This document shows, piece by piece, positions 33,344-42,077 of a DNA stretch of 64,000 bases. This DNA comes from an uncultured Spirochaetaceae bacterium (GTDB lineage Bacteria > Spirochaetota > Spirochaetia > Sphaerochaetales > Sphaerochaetaceae), in NCBI GenBank assembly GCA_900315435.1, contig OMYY01000008.1, positions 1 through 64,000 of the forward strand, read 5' to 3'. The notes under the pieces were generated by a model, which saw nothing but the letters and a program-made list of their open reading frames with translations, was not told the origin of the DNA and did no database searches. The translations under genes and the position numbers were made by a program. Position 1 is the first letter of the stretch; the number at the start of each line of letters is the position of its first letter.

Positions 33344-34131
33344 TTGCCGCCCCCTTTCTTCGCGCCGCTGGTGGCGATCAAGCCGCTGAGCATCATGAAG
33401 ATGAGCGTGAGCCCCATCAGCATGACGCTGAGCGCGCTGACCGTCGGATCGTAGTTGTACTCGATGTAGGTCATCATGGCATACGGCAGGGTATTGATGC
33501 CGGGCCCCTTCAGATACAGCGAGACAGGAATGTTGTTGAACGAGTTGATGAATGCAAGCATGAAAGCGCTGAGAATCGCGGGCTGCAGGTCGGGAAGCAC
33601 CACCTTCACAAAGGCCTTCACCGGCGGACAGCCAAGCGTGCGGGCTGCCTCTTCGATGCTCGGGTCGCACTCACGGAGTCCTGCCAGCAGGATCCGGACC
33701 GTATAGGGAAGCACGATCAGAAGATGTCCGATGACCAGCGCCCAGGAAAGCGGGATGGCATACTGCACGACGATGGACTGGAACAACACATAGCCGATCA
33801 CGATACCGGGAATCAAGCTTGGCATCATGAACAGGTTGCGGAAGAACTCGCTCAGCTTGCCAGGGTGCCTGTTCATGGCGATGGCGGCGAAAAGGCCGAC
33901 CACCATGCCCAAGGCGGCGGCCCCCACCCCGAGGGACAGGCTCAGCTTCAGGCCGCTCATCAGCGACCTGCTTTTGAACACCTTTGCGAACCAGCGGAAA
34001 GAGATGCCGTCAGTCGGCAATCCGATGACGTTTCTCGTGTTGAACGAAGTCAGCACGATCAGCATCAAGGGGATGAAGACGAAGGTCAGCACCACAATCG
34101 CGATACACTTCAGCAAGCGATGCTTGTACAT
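33340..34131 (-). CDS. PotC-like ABC permease
   Basis: 263 residues with six predicted membrane helices. The EAA loop reads SIEEAARTLGCPPVKAFVKV. It resembles PotC-type spermidine/putrescine permeases (VIGLPTDGISFRWFAKVF near the N-terminus). It starts 3 bases after the PotB-like gene and overlaps the ATPase gene by 4 bases. Confidence 0.9.
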   Translation of the reverse strand: MYKHRLLKCIAIVVLTFVFIPLMLIVLTSFNTRNVIGLPTDGISFRWFAKVFKSRSLMSGLKLSLSLGVGAAALGMVVGLFAAIAMNRHPGKLSEFFRNLFMMPSLIPGIVIGYVLFQSIVVQYAIPLSWALVIGHLLIVLPYTVRILLAGLRECDPSIEEAARTLGCPPVKAFVKVVLPDLQPAILSAFMLAFINSFNNIPVSLYLKGPGINTLPYAMMTYIEYNYDPTVSALSVMLMGLTLIFMMLSGLIATSGAKKGGGK

Positions 34132-34134
34132 GGC

Positions 34135-34956
34135 TCAACCTCTCTTGTCCAGACGGGCGGCGACCACATCGAAAAGCTTCATGACCCCCAGCGAACAGAG
34201 GATCATCACGCAGGAAAGCAGGCTGGCGGCGTCCCAGTTGGCCAGAGTGTCGGACTGCTGGTACAGCAGGGTCGCCAGCATCATGTTCTTGCTGCCACCA
34301 AGCAAAGTCGGCGTGGTGTAGGCGCTGATTGTGCCGGCAAAGACCATGACGGCGGCAATCAGTACACCGCTGAAGCTCATCGGCACCACCACCTTGAAGA
34401 AGGTTGCCATCGGCGGAGCCCCGAGTGTCTCGGCAGCCTCGACCGTCTCGCTGCCAATCCGCTCCATGACCGGCACCAGCGTGCTGACCATGACCGGAAG
34501 AAACAGATAAATCGAGCCGATGACGATTGCCCCTTCGGTGTAGAGCATCTGTACCGGCGCCTGGACCAGATGCAGTCTGGAAAGCAGGCTGTTGAGCAGG
34601 CCGTTTCTGCCGAGGATGGCGATCCAGGCAAATCCGCGTACGACGGCGTTGGTAAGCAAAGGAAACAGAATGACCGAGTGCAGAATCTGTCGGCGCCGCT
34701 CGTCCAGCATGGAAAGATAGTAGGAAGTGGGCAGTCCGAGGATGACACAGCCAAGCGTGGTGATCAGGGAAAGGCGGAGGGAACGGTAGAGGATCCGGCG
34801 GTTGAACTCATCGGCGAAGAAGCGAAGGTAGTTTCCGAGTCCGAACGTGGGTCTGGTGAAGGTCGGGAGGATGGAGACGACCATCGGCAGCACGAGAAAG
34901 AGCATCACCGCAAGTACCGGAACAAGAAGAAATGCGACATACCACGACCGGCGCAT
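34135..34956 (-). CDS. PotB-like ABC permease
   Basis: 273 residues from the ATG at 34956 with GGGGGGT close ahead. It has six membrane helices and the EAA loop ETVEAAETLGAPPMATFFKV. It is the first gene of the importer-deaminase operon and is preceded by a good promoter. It partners the PotC-like permease. Confidence 0.88.
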   Translation of the reverse strand: MRRSWYVAFLLVPVLAVMLFLVLPMVVSILPTFTRPTFGLGNYLRFFADEFNRRILYRSLRLSLITTLGCVILGLPTSYYLSMLDERRRQILHSVILFPLLTNAVVRGFAWIAILGRNGLLNSLLSRLHLVQAPVQMLYTEGAIVIGSIYLFLPVMVSTLVPVMERIGSETVEAAETLGAPPMATFFKVVVPMSFSGVLIAAVMVFAGTISAYTTPTLLGGSKNMMLATLLYQQSDTLANWDAASLLSCVMILCSLGVMKLFDVVAARLDKRG

Positions 34957-34984
34957 GTTACCCCCCAGTTGGAATAATGCACTC

Positions 34985-35043
34985 ATCGTATCGATTGCAC
35001 AAAATCCTGTCAATGCAACATCAAAACGGTGTTTTATGTTGCA
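34985..35043 (-). promoter_or_regulatory. Promoter of the importer-deaminase operon with abutting inverted repeat
   Basis: On the minus strand TTGACA (35013-35008), 17 bases, TACGAT (34990-34985). Directly upstream of the -35 lies an interrupted inverted repeat, TGCAACAT-C-AAAAC (35014-35027) and GTTTT-ATGTTGCA (35031-35043). This is a place for a class II-type activator or a repressor. Confidence 0.65.
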
Positions 35044-35159
35044 AATATGAAGAAATCGAAGAATAACTGTTGCAAAATGAGATATCCGTTATCTTGCAAG
35101 GAAACGAAGGACCGCAGACAGGGCAGACGAAGATACCACGCTCCTTCACCTTTCATTGG

Positions 35160-36358
35160 TCATGCCCTTCTTGTCTTTCCACGCCCTCGGTTCGCTGCTG
35201 ATGTATCCCTAGTTTTTGGTATACGCCAGTATCCTTTCCGGTCAGAACCAACCCGTTCAATTTTGTGTTCAGCTTTTAACTTTCTCATATGTGCCGCAAC
35301 TGTTTTTCCGCTGAATCCAAGCTCGTCCGAGAGCTGAGTAACGGTATATTCCGGATTGACAGATAATAGATCCAATATTCCCTGGTCCTTTTCACCAAGG
35401 GAATCATGCACCCTGGCAATTCGGTCTTCCGGAGCAATGCACTGTATCATGATGTCCCCGGGATGCACGGTAAATTCCGGCTCAGGCAACCCGTCCGCTC
35501 TGCATGACGTGCGGATTTTCTCAATTCCTCGGCCCCAGCTTTCAATACATCCAGCGTAATATAGTACCGTCGCCAAATTGGGATTATACGGTCTGGACTC
35601 ATGCTTGACGAGCAGATTGTGCAATGTCCATGTTTCCGGAAGAACGCCGACATTCGCTCCATACAACCGATCCTCGTATACGCTGACTTGCACAGGAATA
35701 CAGGATTCGTACTGCTTGTGGCAGACAGCATTCAGCAAGGCTTCCCGTAACGCCGCTTCCGGAACAAAATATCGTTCAACCCTCTGAATCCCTCCGTAGG
35801 AGATTTTCGCTTTCATGTACTTCAGATAGATGACTTCAAGGGCTTTATCCACCTGTTCCAACAGTGAGCCATGAATCTCATCCTGATATAGAAGATCGGC
35901 ATCCGATGCAAAATAGCCGATTTTGATGTATGCACCCTGCTGGAAATCCTGGGGATCTTTTGCAAACAGCAGCGTTGCCGCATTTGTCAGATAGCCGCTG
36001 TTGACCAGATGAAGCTTCTGCATCAGTACCTCTTCCGGCTCATCCAGAAGTTCCGGCGCAATTCTCCCTCTCTTTGCGGCAAGCCCTCGAAAACGTTCAA
36101 CTTCCGTGTCATCGACATCCTTCATCTGAAAAGACGGGAATGGCATGTTGTCCCATGACACCCCGCGTCTGCGAAGAAGAAACGATTCCCATGCAGGACC
36201 AGTCAGTTTCTGTTTTGTACTGCCGCTCCGATAATCTCTCCATCATCATTACGACCAATATCCATCTTGCCGCCCTGCGCATTCGCAAAACCGCAGACCC
36301 ATTCCAAGTATGCATCTTTCCACTTGAATTTCCATTCTATGTTTTGTTTCTCAGGCAT
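35160..36358 (-). pseudogene. AlbA_2/RecG-like transcriptional regulator or helicase-like gene, broken by internal deletion
   Basis: Reading from the ATG at 36358, the first frame gives the N-terminal AlbA_2 part (NIEWKFKWKDAYLEWVCGFA, then NAQGGKMDIGRNDDGE) and stops at 36203. A second frame, open from 36242, continues with YRSGSTKQKLTGPAWESFLL and the known downstream part: RRRGVSWDNMP, GIQRVERYF, AVCHKQY, and a C-terminal winged helix (YTVTQLSDELGFSGKTVAAH). Relatives carry about 50-60 more residues between these parts, so an internal deletion with frameshift near 36233-36242 is inferred. A GTG-started 333-residue remnant (35160-36161) could still be made. Base composition is lower in GC than the surroundings. 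Confidence 0.75.
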
Positions 36359-36536
36359 CTGCGTTCTCCTTGCGGACGATGTACTGCTCCAAAACCATCG
36401 TTTTGCAATCGGTCATCCATGATGGTAGCATGCGGGACATGCCTGCAACATCGCAAAGATGTACAGCAACTCGCTTATACGAATCTTTCTTGTCCCGCCC
36501 GCACACAGGCCTGTAACACACAAGGGCCGGGGACAA
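36351..36536 (-). other. Short reading frame coupled to the broken AlbA-like gene
   Basis: At most 61 residues, ending TMVLEQYIVRKENADA, with its stop overlapping the ATG of the AlbA-like pseudogene and AAGGAG inside it acting as that gene's ribosome site. No function or family is recognised, and no own ribosome site is seen. It may be the 3' remnant of a longer gene. The rest of 36359-36566 shows nothing else. Confidence 0.3.
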
Positions 36537-36566
36537 TCCCCAACCCCTGCAATATCATGGAAAAGA

Positions 36567-37175
36567 TTATTTCTCGTTCTCGCGCAAATGACCGAGCGCC
36601 CCGCCTGGGTGCCATTTCACATACTGGCGGGGATCAAGGCCGTAATCCATCTGCAGATAGACCGAGAGCACCTGCAGGATGAAGGTCTCGACGATGATGG
36701 ACATGCGGGGGGCGCGGTTGAGAGGGCCGCCCTCCTCCTTCACCCCGGCAAACAGGAAGGCGTCGCTTTCCTTGGCGAGCCAGGAATCAGGATTCCCGGA
36801 AACGCCGATCAGCTTGGCGCCGTTGTTCTTCGCCGCGGTTACCGTCGCCTTCATCTCCGTGGTCTCGCCGCTGTTGGAGATGAAAATCACCACATCGCCG
36901 GCCACCAGCTGGCCCGAGGAACCATGGACCGCCTCGGTACCATGCAGATAATAGGAAGGAGTTCCCGTCGAGGAGAACAAACTGGCGATGTAACCGGCCA
37001 GGTGGCTCGGCTTGCCGATGCCGGAGATATGGACCCTGCCACCCTGTTTCTTGCTAGCGATGATCAGGTCGCCCGCCTTCTGAATCTGCGTGTAATCAAT
37101 ACCAGAGAGGAACTCGTCCGTCTCCTTGCGGGAAATCTCGACAAATTTCCTGCAGGTTTCCAATTTCGCATCCAT
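36567..37175 (-). CDS. SIS-domain sugar-phosphate isomerase-like protein
   Basis: 202 residues from the ATG at 37175. The SIS fold is shown by GGRVHISGIGKPSHLAGYIA, VIFISNSGETTEM and GVSGNPDSWLAKESD. It has no CBS domains, unlike KdsD/GutQ, and is close in size to 6-phospho-3-hexuloisomerase (HxlB) and PhosphoSIS proteins. It follows the ribokinase gene after 11 bases, so it likely isomerises the kinase product or a related phosphosugar. Confidence 0.82.
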   Translation of the reverse strand: MDAKLETCRKFVEISRKETDEFLSGIDYTQIQKAGDLIIASKKQGGRVHISGIGKPSHLAGYIASLFSSTGTPSYYLHGTEAVHGSSGQLVAGDVVIFISNSGETTEMKATVTAAKNNGAKLIGVSGNPDSWLAKESDAFLFAGVKEEGGPLNRAPRMSIIVETFILQVLSVYLQMDYGLDPRQYVKWHPGGALGHLRENEK

Positions 37176-37186
37176 TTCCAAACTCC

Positions 37187-38176
37187 TTATCGTAAACGAC
37201 TGAAGTCGGGCTTCCGGAAGCCCTTCTCTTCGATGAACCGATCCACAGCACCCAAGGTGGGCAGACTCGGCATGGCGCCAGCGGCGCTGACCGTGCGGCT
37301 CGCCACCTGGTTGGCGAAGGCCATGGTCTCCTCGACCTTCCAACCGCAGGCGATACCGGTGCAGAAGGCCCCGACGAACGAATCCCCTGCGGCAGTCGGG
37401 TCGACCACCGTCACTCCCTGCAGGGCAGGGCTGTGGAAAAAGCCCTCGTCGTTCATCAGCACCGCGCCGGCGGAACCCATCGTGACCAGCACGTTCTTCA
37501 CGCCTTTGGCTCTCAACGCAGTGCAGACAGCGACCGCCTGTTCCTTGTTGAAGACAGCCCCCTCGTGCTCGATGGTGATACCGGTCAGGTCGGCCGCCTC
37601 GTGCTCGTTCGGAGAAATATAGGCAAGATGGGAGAGCAGGCTGTCGGAAAGCGGAGCGCTCGGAGCCGAGTTCAGCATGACGGGCACCCCCTTCTCATAG
37701 GCCCAGGCAGCGACCAGCTCGTTGATTTCCATCGGGATTTCCAGTTGCAGCATCACCAGATCGTAGTCACCGATGGTCTCCTTCAAGAAAGAGACATCGC
37801 GTTCGGTAATCGCCATGTTGGTACCTGGCAGGACGATGATCCGGTTGTGCACCGCACCATCGGCCTGTTTCTGCAGGATGATGACCGAGCAACCCGAGGG
37901 AAGCTTGTCGTCATAGGCGACATGGCTGACATCGATTCCGTCACCTTCCAGCACCTCGATCATGTCCCGCCCGTTCGCGTCGCGTCCCAACTTGCCCACC
38001 ATCGTCACCTGCGCCCCCAGACGGGCAGCCTGCACCGCCTGGTTGGCCCCCTTCCCGCCAGGAGCCTTGGAGAAGGATTTCCCCAATACGGTCTCGCCCT
38101 CGTGGGGTACCTTATCGGTCAATGCGATCTGGTCCATGACAAAGGACCCGACCACCAGAATCTTTGGTTTCTTCAT
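37187..38176 (-). CDS. rbsK: Ribokinase-like PfkB-family sugar kinase
   Basis: 329 residues. The N-terminal GGKGANQAVQAARLG and the C-terminal VVDPTAAGDSFVGAFC (catalytic Asp in GD) are PfkB signatures, with the ribokinase-type GSFVMDQIALTDKVPHEGET near the start. It phosphorylates a furanose sugar such as ribose or deoxyribose, but the true substrate is open. It is the first gene of a two-gene operon behind a promoter that contains a CTGT-N3-ACAG palindrome. Confidence 0.83.
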   Translation of the reverse strand: MKKPKILVVGSFVMDQIALTDKVPHEGETVLGKSFSKAPGGKGANQAVQAARLGAQVTMVGKLGRDANGRDMIEVLEGDGIDVSHVAYDDKLPSGCSVIILQKQADGAVHNRIIVLPGTNMAITERDVSFLKETIGDYDLVMLQLEIPMEINELVAAWAYEKGVPVMLNSAPSAPLSDSLLSHLAYISPNEHEAADLTGITIEHEGAVFNKEQAVAVCTALRAKGVKNVLVTMGSAGAVLMNDEGFFHSPALQGVTVVDPTAAGDSFVGAFCTGIACGWKVEETMAFANQVASRTVSAAGAMPSLPTLGAVDRFIEEKGFRKPDFSRLR

Positions 38177-38193
38177 AGATGTTCCTCTGATTC

Positions 38194-38222
38194 AGTCTAC
38201 CTGTTTGACAGGTACTTTGCAA
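38194..38222 (-). promoter_or_regulatory. Ribokinase promoter with GntR-type palindrome in the spacer
   Basis: On the minus strand TTGCAA (38222-38217), 17 bases, TAGACT (38199-38194). The perfect palindrome TACCTGTTTGACAGGTA (38198-38214) lies in the spacer and reaches the -10. It shares the CTGT-N3-ACAG core with sites at 49727, 51238 and 54212. Confidence 0.7.
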
Positions 38223-38329
38223 AGGATTTATGCAAATCGCCAACAATCATTGGAAAAGAGTCTGCTGTTGCATGAAGGAAAAGGCAGAAGAAGGGGAAAG
38301 AAACAAGGGGAAGCGAAACATCCACGTCC

Positions 38330-38527
38330 CGTTGTGAATTTGATGCCATGCCGGATGTCCGGATACCTGTCGCTTCGGACAAGCTGAACCAAAGATTTTG
38401 CCTGGTTCTGGTTCGCTTTGATTTCGACTGGTATCAGTTCATTGGCAAGCTTTCCGACGCAAATACCGCAAGGGACGCCTCCTACGTGTTCCAAATGGAA
38501 ACGGCAACAGTCATACAGCACTTTCAT
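38330..38527 (-). pseudogene. Fragment of an AAA ATPase with DUF4143 C-terminal part
   Basis: In the frame starting at 38527, residues from about 38452 to 38330 read LANELIPVEIKANQNQAKSL, then VQLVRSDRYPDIRHGIKF, which matches the C-terminal nuclease-like part of the DUF4143 ATPases (PVEVKA...AKSL). The ATPase core and the final residues are missing. The repeat array at 38519-38636 begins where upstream coding sequence should be, so an insertion probably cut the gene. Confidence 0.6.
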
Positions 38528-38636
38528 GAGTCATCTCACAAGAAAAATACACTTTTATGAGCCACTTTACAAACCGCAATCACACTTTTATGAGCCACTT
38601 TGCAAGAGAAATTCACACTTTCATGAGCCACTTTGC
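38519..38636. repeat. Four direct repeats with 33-base period
   Basis: Units start at 38519, 38550, 38583 and 38616, each about 21 bases, with consensus CACTTTTATGAGCCACTTT followed by G/A and C. The first copy is the most diverged and is spaced by 31 bases; the rest are 33 bases apart (about three helical turns). The reverse complement carries GTGGCTCATAAAAGTG. It resembles the multiple transposase-binding repeats at IS21-family ends, but no transposase gene is present. The rest of 38640-39100 has no gene I can support. Confidence 0.65.
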
Positions 38637-39097
38637 GACGGCCAAGGCCGCTAACCTGTTCCAGTCAATCCCATCAGCCGAGAGAAAGCGGTTGGTGCTT
38701 CTGGAGGAAGGCACGCCAAGCCCCCATCCGCGAACTTCCGCTGTCTGAAGGAGGATCCGTTGGCGAAGACCGATGCCATGAGGAAGCCGAAGATCCATGA
38801 GACGGGGATACCCCGGAGCTTCCTTGCGCCAGCCCTACGGAGGATGGCAAGAAATCCGTATTTGCGTATGAAATCAGCGCAGATCGAGGAGGTTTATCCA
38901 GCCTGACGGGCACCCTGGATTCGTAACGGTTCTCAATTGTGTAGAGTTTTGCCACTTCCTTACGTTTTCCAAGAGATTACGGTACCAGAAATTCCTTTGC
39001 TTCACATACGAAGAACGTCTTTTTACGAAGTTACATCACATCATCGGAATGAGTTTACAATGCATGCTTCACGTTTCGGTACGTATGCCTGCATGCG

Positions 39098-39129
39098 ACA
39101 AAAAACTGGGGACAGCGCGCTGTCCCCAG
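39098..39129 (-). terminator. Terminator of argS
   Basis: A perfect 24-base palindrome (39106-39129: CTGGGGACAGCG and its complement) is followed on the minus strand by TTTTTTGTCG. It lies 25 bases after the argS stop. Confidence 0.9.
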
Positions 39130-39154
39130 CCATACAGCATCCAGGAGCCTTCCT

Positions 39155-40978
39155 TCACATCCTCTCGAGGAAGGGAATGCCGACCAAGGTGAAGGCGTCG
39201 CGGAAGACAGCCAGCACCAGCGAACAAAGGCCGACCCGGGCGACCACCAGCGTCTTGTCCTCGGCCTTCAGGACCGGGTTGTCATGGTACCAGGAGCTGA
39301 ACAACTTGGAAAGGTCGTACAGGTACGAGCAGATCAACGACGGGTCGAACTGGCTGCCAGCCTTGGCCACTACTCCAGGATAGTCGGCTAGGGCGGAGAT
39401 GATTTCCCGCTCCGTGGCCCCGCTCAGCAGGTTGGCGTCGAAGGCCACCCCCTGGTAGTCCTTCTTCACCTCGTCGTACTTGCGCAGAATCGAGGAGATG
39501 CGGGCTCCCATGTATTGGAGATACGGGCCTGTGTTGCCGGTGAAGCTAATCGACTCCTTCGGGTTGAAGATCATGTCGTGTTCCGGGTTGACCTGCAGAA
39601 GGTAGTAGTTCAGAGCACCGAGGGCGATGGCAGCGCTGGTAGCCTTGACATCACCAACCTCCTCCTCGCGTCCCTTTTCCTTGATTTCATCGGCAGCCAG
39701 CTGGGAGAGTTGCTCGACCAGATCGTCGGCATCGACGACGGTACCCTCGCGGCTCTTCATCTTCCCGGTAGGCAGGTTGACCATGCCATAGGAGAGGTGG
39801 TGCAGTTCCTTTGCCCACGGATAGCCGAGCAGGCCAAGAACGTAGAAAAGTACCTTGAAGTGGTACTGCTGCTCGCTTGCCACCACGTAGATCAGGCTGT
39901 CAAACGGCCAGTCCTTGTGGCGGGTGATGGCGGTACCGATATCCTGGGTCATGTAGAGGCTGGTGCCATCACGGCGCAGAAGCACCTTCTTGTCCAATCC
40001 GATTGGAGCAAGGTCGACCCAGACCGAACCGTCCTTCTCCCGATAGAACACCCCGTCTTCCAGACCTTTGAGCACCTCGGCTTTGCCAAGCTTGTAGGTG
40101 TCGGACTCATAGTAGAGCTTGTCGAACTGGATGTGCATCGTCTGGTAGCTCTGCTGGAGACCGTCCAGCGTCCATCCGTTCATCAGCGTCCACAGCCGCA
40201 TCACCTCACTGTCGCCCTGCTCCCACAGCTCCAGCATGTGCTGGGCCTGTCCGGCCGGACTCTCCGGAGTCTTCTGCCAGTCCTCGAGGGAAAGAGTTCC
40301 ACCATCCTTCTGATATTGTGCGAAAGCCTCTTTCTCCCAGGTGGCGAAGCGCACATAGTAGTCTCCGACGAAATGGTCTCCCTTCTTGCCGGTCGACTCA
40401 GGCGTGGTCCCGCCCCCGAACTTCTGGTAGGCCAGCATCGACTTGCAGATATGGACGCCCCGGTTGTTGATCAGGTTGACCTTCATCACCTCCGCGCCAT
40501 TGGCCTTCAGAATCTCGCTGACCGAGGATCCGAGCGAGTCGTTGCGCATATGGCCCAGGTGGAGCGGCTTGTTGGTGTTGGGACAGGAGAACTCGATCAT
40601 TACCTTCTTGCCTTTCAGCATGTCGGTGTGGCCGTACGGCGCGCCCTCGACCACTACCTTCTGATAGAGTGTATTGGCCAAGGAAGCCATGTCGAGCTTG
40701 ATGTTCAGATACGGGCCAGCAAGCAACAAGGTACCGCTTGGCGCGGATGGATCGGCCTCGATGGCACCCTTCAGCTGGGCGGCAATCTGCGCAGGTCCCA
40801 TGTGCAGGGCCTTCGCATAGGCGAACAGCGGAAAGGCGATATCTCCCATTTCCGGCTTCGGCGGGGTCTGCAGGACCAAGGCGGGAAGCGCCACTCCCTC
40901 GCCAAGTTTTCCAGCGGCCAGCTCCGCGAGCCGCGCCTCCACATATTCCTTCCAAGTCTGTCTGACTTCATCAAGCAT
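39155..40978 (-). CDS. argS: Arginyl-tRNA synthetase
   Basis: 607 residues, class I. The HIGH-type motif is HLGHMRND and the KMSKS-like motif is KMKSREGT, both usual for ArgRS. The N-terminal tRNA-binding Add1 domain spans about residues 1-110 and the anticodon-binding DALR domain is at the C-terminus (YDLSKLFSSWYHDNPVL). Curiously the window also holds its tRNA-Arg(CCG) substrate. It follows birA by 49 bases on the same strand. Confidence 0.96.
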   Translation of the reverse strand: MLDEVRQTWKEYVEARLAELAAGKLGEGVALPALVLQTPPKPEMGDIAFPLFAYAKALHMGPAQIAAQLKGAIEADPSAPSGTLLLAGPYLNIKLDMASLANTLYQKVVVEGAPYGHTDMLKGKKVMIEFSCPNTNKPLHLGHMRNDSLGSSVSEILKANGAEVMKVNLINNRGVHICKSMLAYQKFGGGTTPESTGKKGDHFVGDYYVRFATWEKEAFAQYQKDGGTLSLEDWQKTPESPAGQAQHMLELWEQGDSEVMRLWTLMNGWTLDGLQQSYQTMHIQFDKLYYESDTYKLGKAEVLKGLEDGVFYREKDGSVWVDLAPIGLDKKVLLRRDGTSLYMTQDIGTAITRHKDWPFDSLIYVVASEQQYHFKVLFYVLGLLGYPWAKELHHLSYGMVNLPTGKMKSREGTVVDADDLVEQLSQLAADEIKEKGREEEVGDVKATSAAIALGALNYYLLQVNPEHDMIFNPKESISFTGNTGPYLQYMGARISSILRKYDEVKKDYQGVAFDANLLSGATEREIISALADYPGVVAKAGSQFDPSLICSYLYDLSKLFSSWYHDNPVLKAEDKTLVVARVGLCSLVLAVFRDAFTLVGIPFLERM

Positions 40979-41027
40979 GGCGTTTTCCTCTTCTTCGCAC
41001 CACTATATCGGTTTCGCGGACGCAAGA

Positions 41028-42002
41028 CTAGAGTACGGGACGGACGGAGACCTCTCCGGTACCGAGAATCTGCAAGCTTCCGTCGGCCATACGAACGCAG
41101 AGCCTTGCGTTGTCATCGATTCCGGACACCAACCCTTGTCCCACCGGCTTTCCAGCCTGGAACAGGTAGACATGCCGGCCCTGCAACAGGTTCCTCTTCC
41201 GATACTCGGAGAGGAAGGCACGTTCCTCCAGGTGGTCGCTGAAACTGCAGAAGTTGCGCACCAGGTTTGCCACCAGCAGGTTCTGGTCCACCCCGTCCGG
41301 AACCTGGGAAGGTCCCGAGAACAAGCTTCCCGCCTTTTGCCGGATTTCCGGCGGAAAGTCCCTCTCCTGGGTGCAGAAGTTGATGCCGATGCCGGAGACG
41401 ACCGCAGACAGTTGCCCGCTTTCCAGGTCGAACACCCCTTCGGTCAGAATCCCAGCGACCTTCTTCTCCTGGTAATAGAGGTCGTTGACCCACTTGATCT
41501 GGCAATGCAGGCGGCAGCTCTCCTCAATGGCCAGGGCGGTGGCGACAGCGGCGGCGCTGGTTGTCAGCAGCGCCCCCTCAGCCGAGGTATGGGGACGGAG
41601 CACCAGGGAAAGGTAGATACCTCCATGGGGACTGGAGAAGGAACGGCCAAGCCGTCCACGTCCCCCACTCTGGCGGCGGGAAATGCAGAGGGTTCCATCC
41701 GGGGCTCCCTTGGCCGCAAGCGCCTTGGCTTCGTGGTTGGTGCTGTCGATATCCTCATGGAAGTGGATCTCGTGGCTGGGAAGCAGCTTCCGGAGCATGG
41801 CCAGAGACAGTTGGCCGTTGTGGCTGAGACGGTAGCCTTTGTTGGTCCTTGCCTCGATGAAGAGCCCGTCATCCCGCAGTCCCTCGACGGCTTTCCAGAT
41901 CGCGCTCCGGCTGATGCCAAGTTGCTCGCTCAACTCCTGGCCGGAAACAAACATGCCCCCATGTGCGTTCAGGTATTCGCCCACCTTTTCCTTTGTCGTC
42001 AT
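41028..42002 (-). CDS. birA: Bifunctional biotin ligase / biotin operon repressor BirA
   Basis: 324 residues. The N-terminal winged helix (SGQELSEQLGISRSAIWKAV) marks a group II BirA. The ligase core has DSTNHEAK, SGGRGRLGRSFSSPHGGIYLSLVL and IKWVNDLYY plus KKVAGIL, the biotinyl-AMP binding and catalytic segments. It charges biotin to carboxyl-carrier proteins and represses biotin genes. The divergent neighbour is bioY. No ribosome site precedes the ATG, and a -10-like TATAGC ends 8 bases upstream, so the mRNA may be nearly leaderless. Confidence 0.95.
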   Translation of the reverse strand: MTTKEKVGEYLNAHGGMFVSGQELSEQLGISRSAIWKAVEGLRDDGLFIEARTNKGYRLSHNGQLSLAMLRKLLPSHEIHFHEDIDSTNHEAKALAAKGAPDGTLCISRRQSGGRGRLGRSFSSPHGGIYLSLVLRPHTSAEGALLTTSAAAVATALAIEESCRLHCQIKWVNDLYYQEKKVAGILTEGVFDLESGQLSAVVSGIGINFCTQERDFPPEIRQKAGSLFSGPSQVPDGVDQNLLVANLVRNFCSFSDHLEERAFLSEYRKRNLLQGRHVYLFQAGKPVGQGLVSGIDDNARLCVRMADGSLQILGTGEVSVRPVL

Positions 42003-42010
42003 GGCGCCAT

Positions 42011-42051
42011 GCTATACCGAAATTGTCAACCTAATCAATGTTTACATTAAA
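42011..42051. promoter_or_regulatory. birA-bioY divergent promoters with candidate BirA operator
   Basis: TTGTCAAC (42023-42030) and GTTTACA (42040-42046) form an inverted pair like the TTGTAAAC/GTTTACAA halves of BirA sites, though the spacer (9 bases) is shorter than in E. coli. For bioY TTGTCA-N17-ATTAAA can be read. For birA the minus strand gives TTGATT-N16-TATAGC (-10 at 42016-42011). Confidence 0.55.
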
Positions 42052-42077
42052 AAAGAAATGTCGATAGGGTATGCAGT

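Noticed and set aside
36536-36566. Terminator of the ribokinase-SIS operon
   Set aside because: A GGGGA/TCCCC stem exists, but it is only about 5 bp with a broken extension and no T-run, so it was not listed.
38519-38636. A CRISPR array
   Set aside because: Only four units, a 21-base unit with gaps of 10-12 bases that are themselves partly similar, and no cas genes. Gaps are far too short for spacers.
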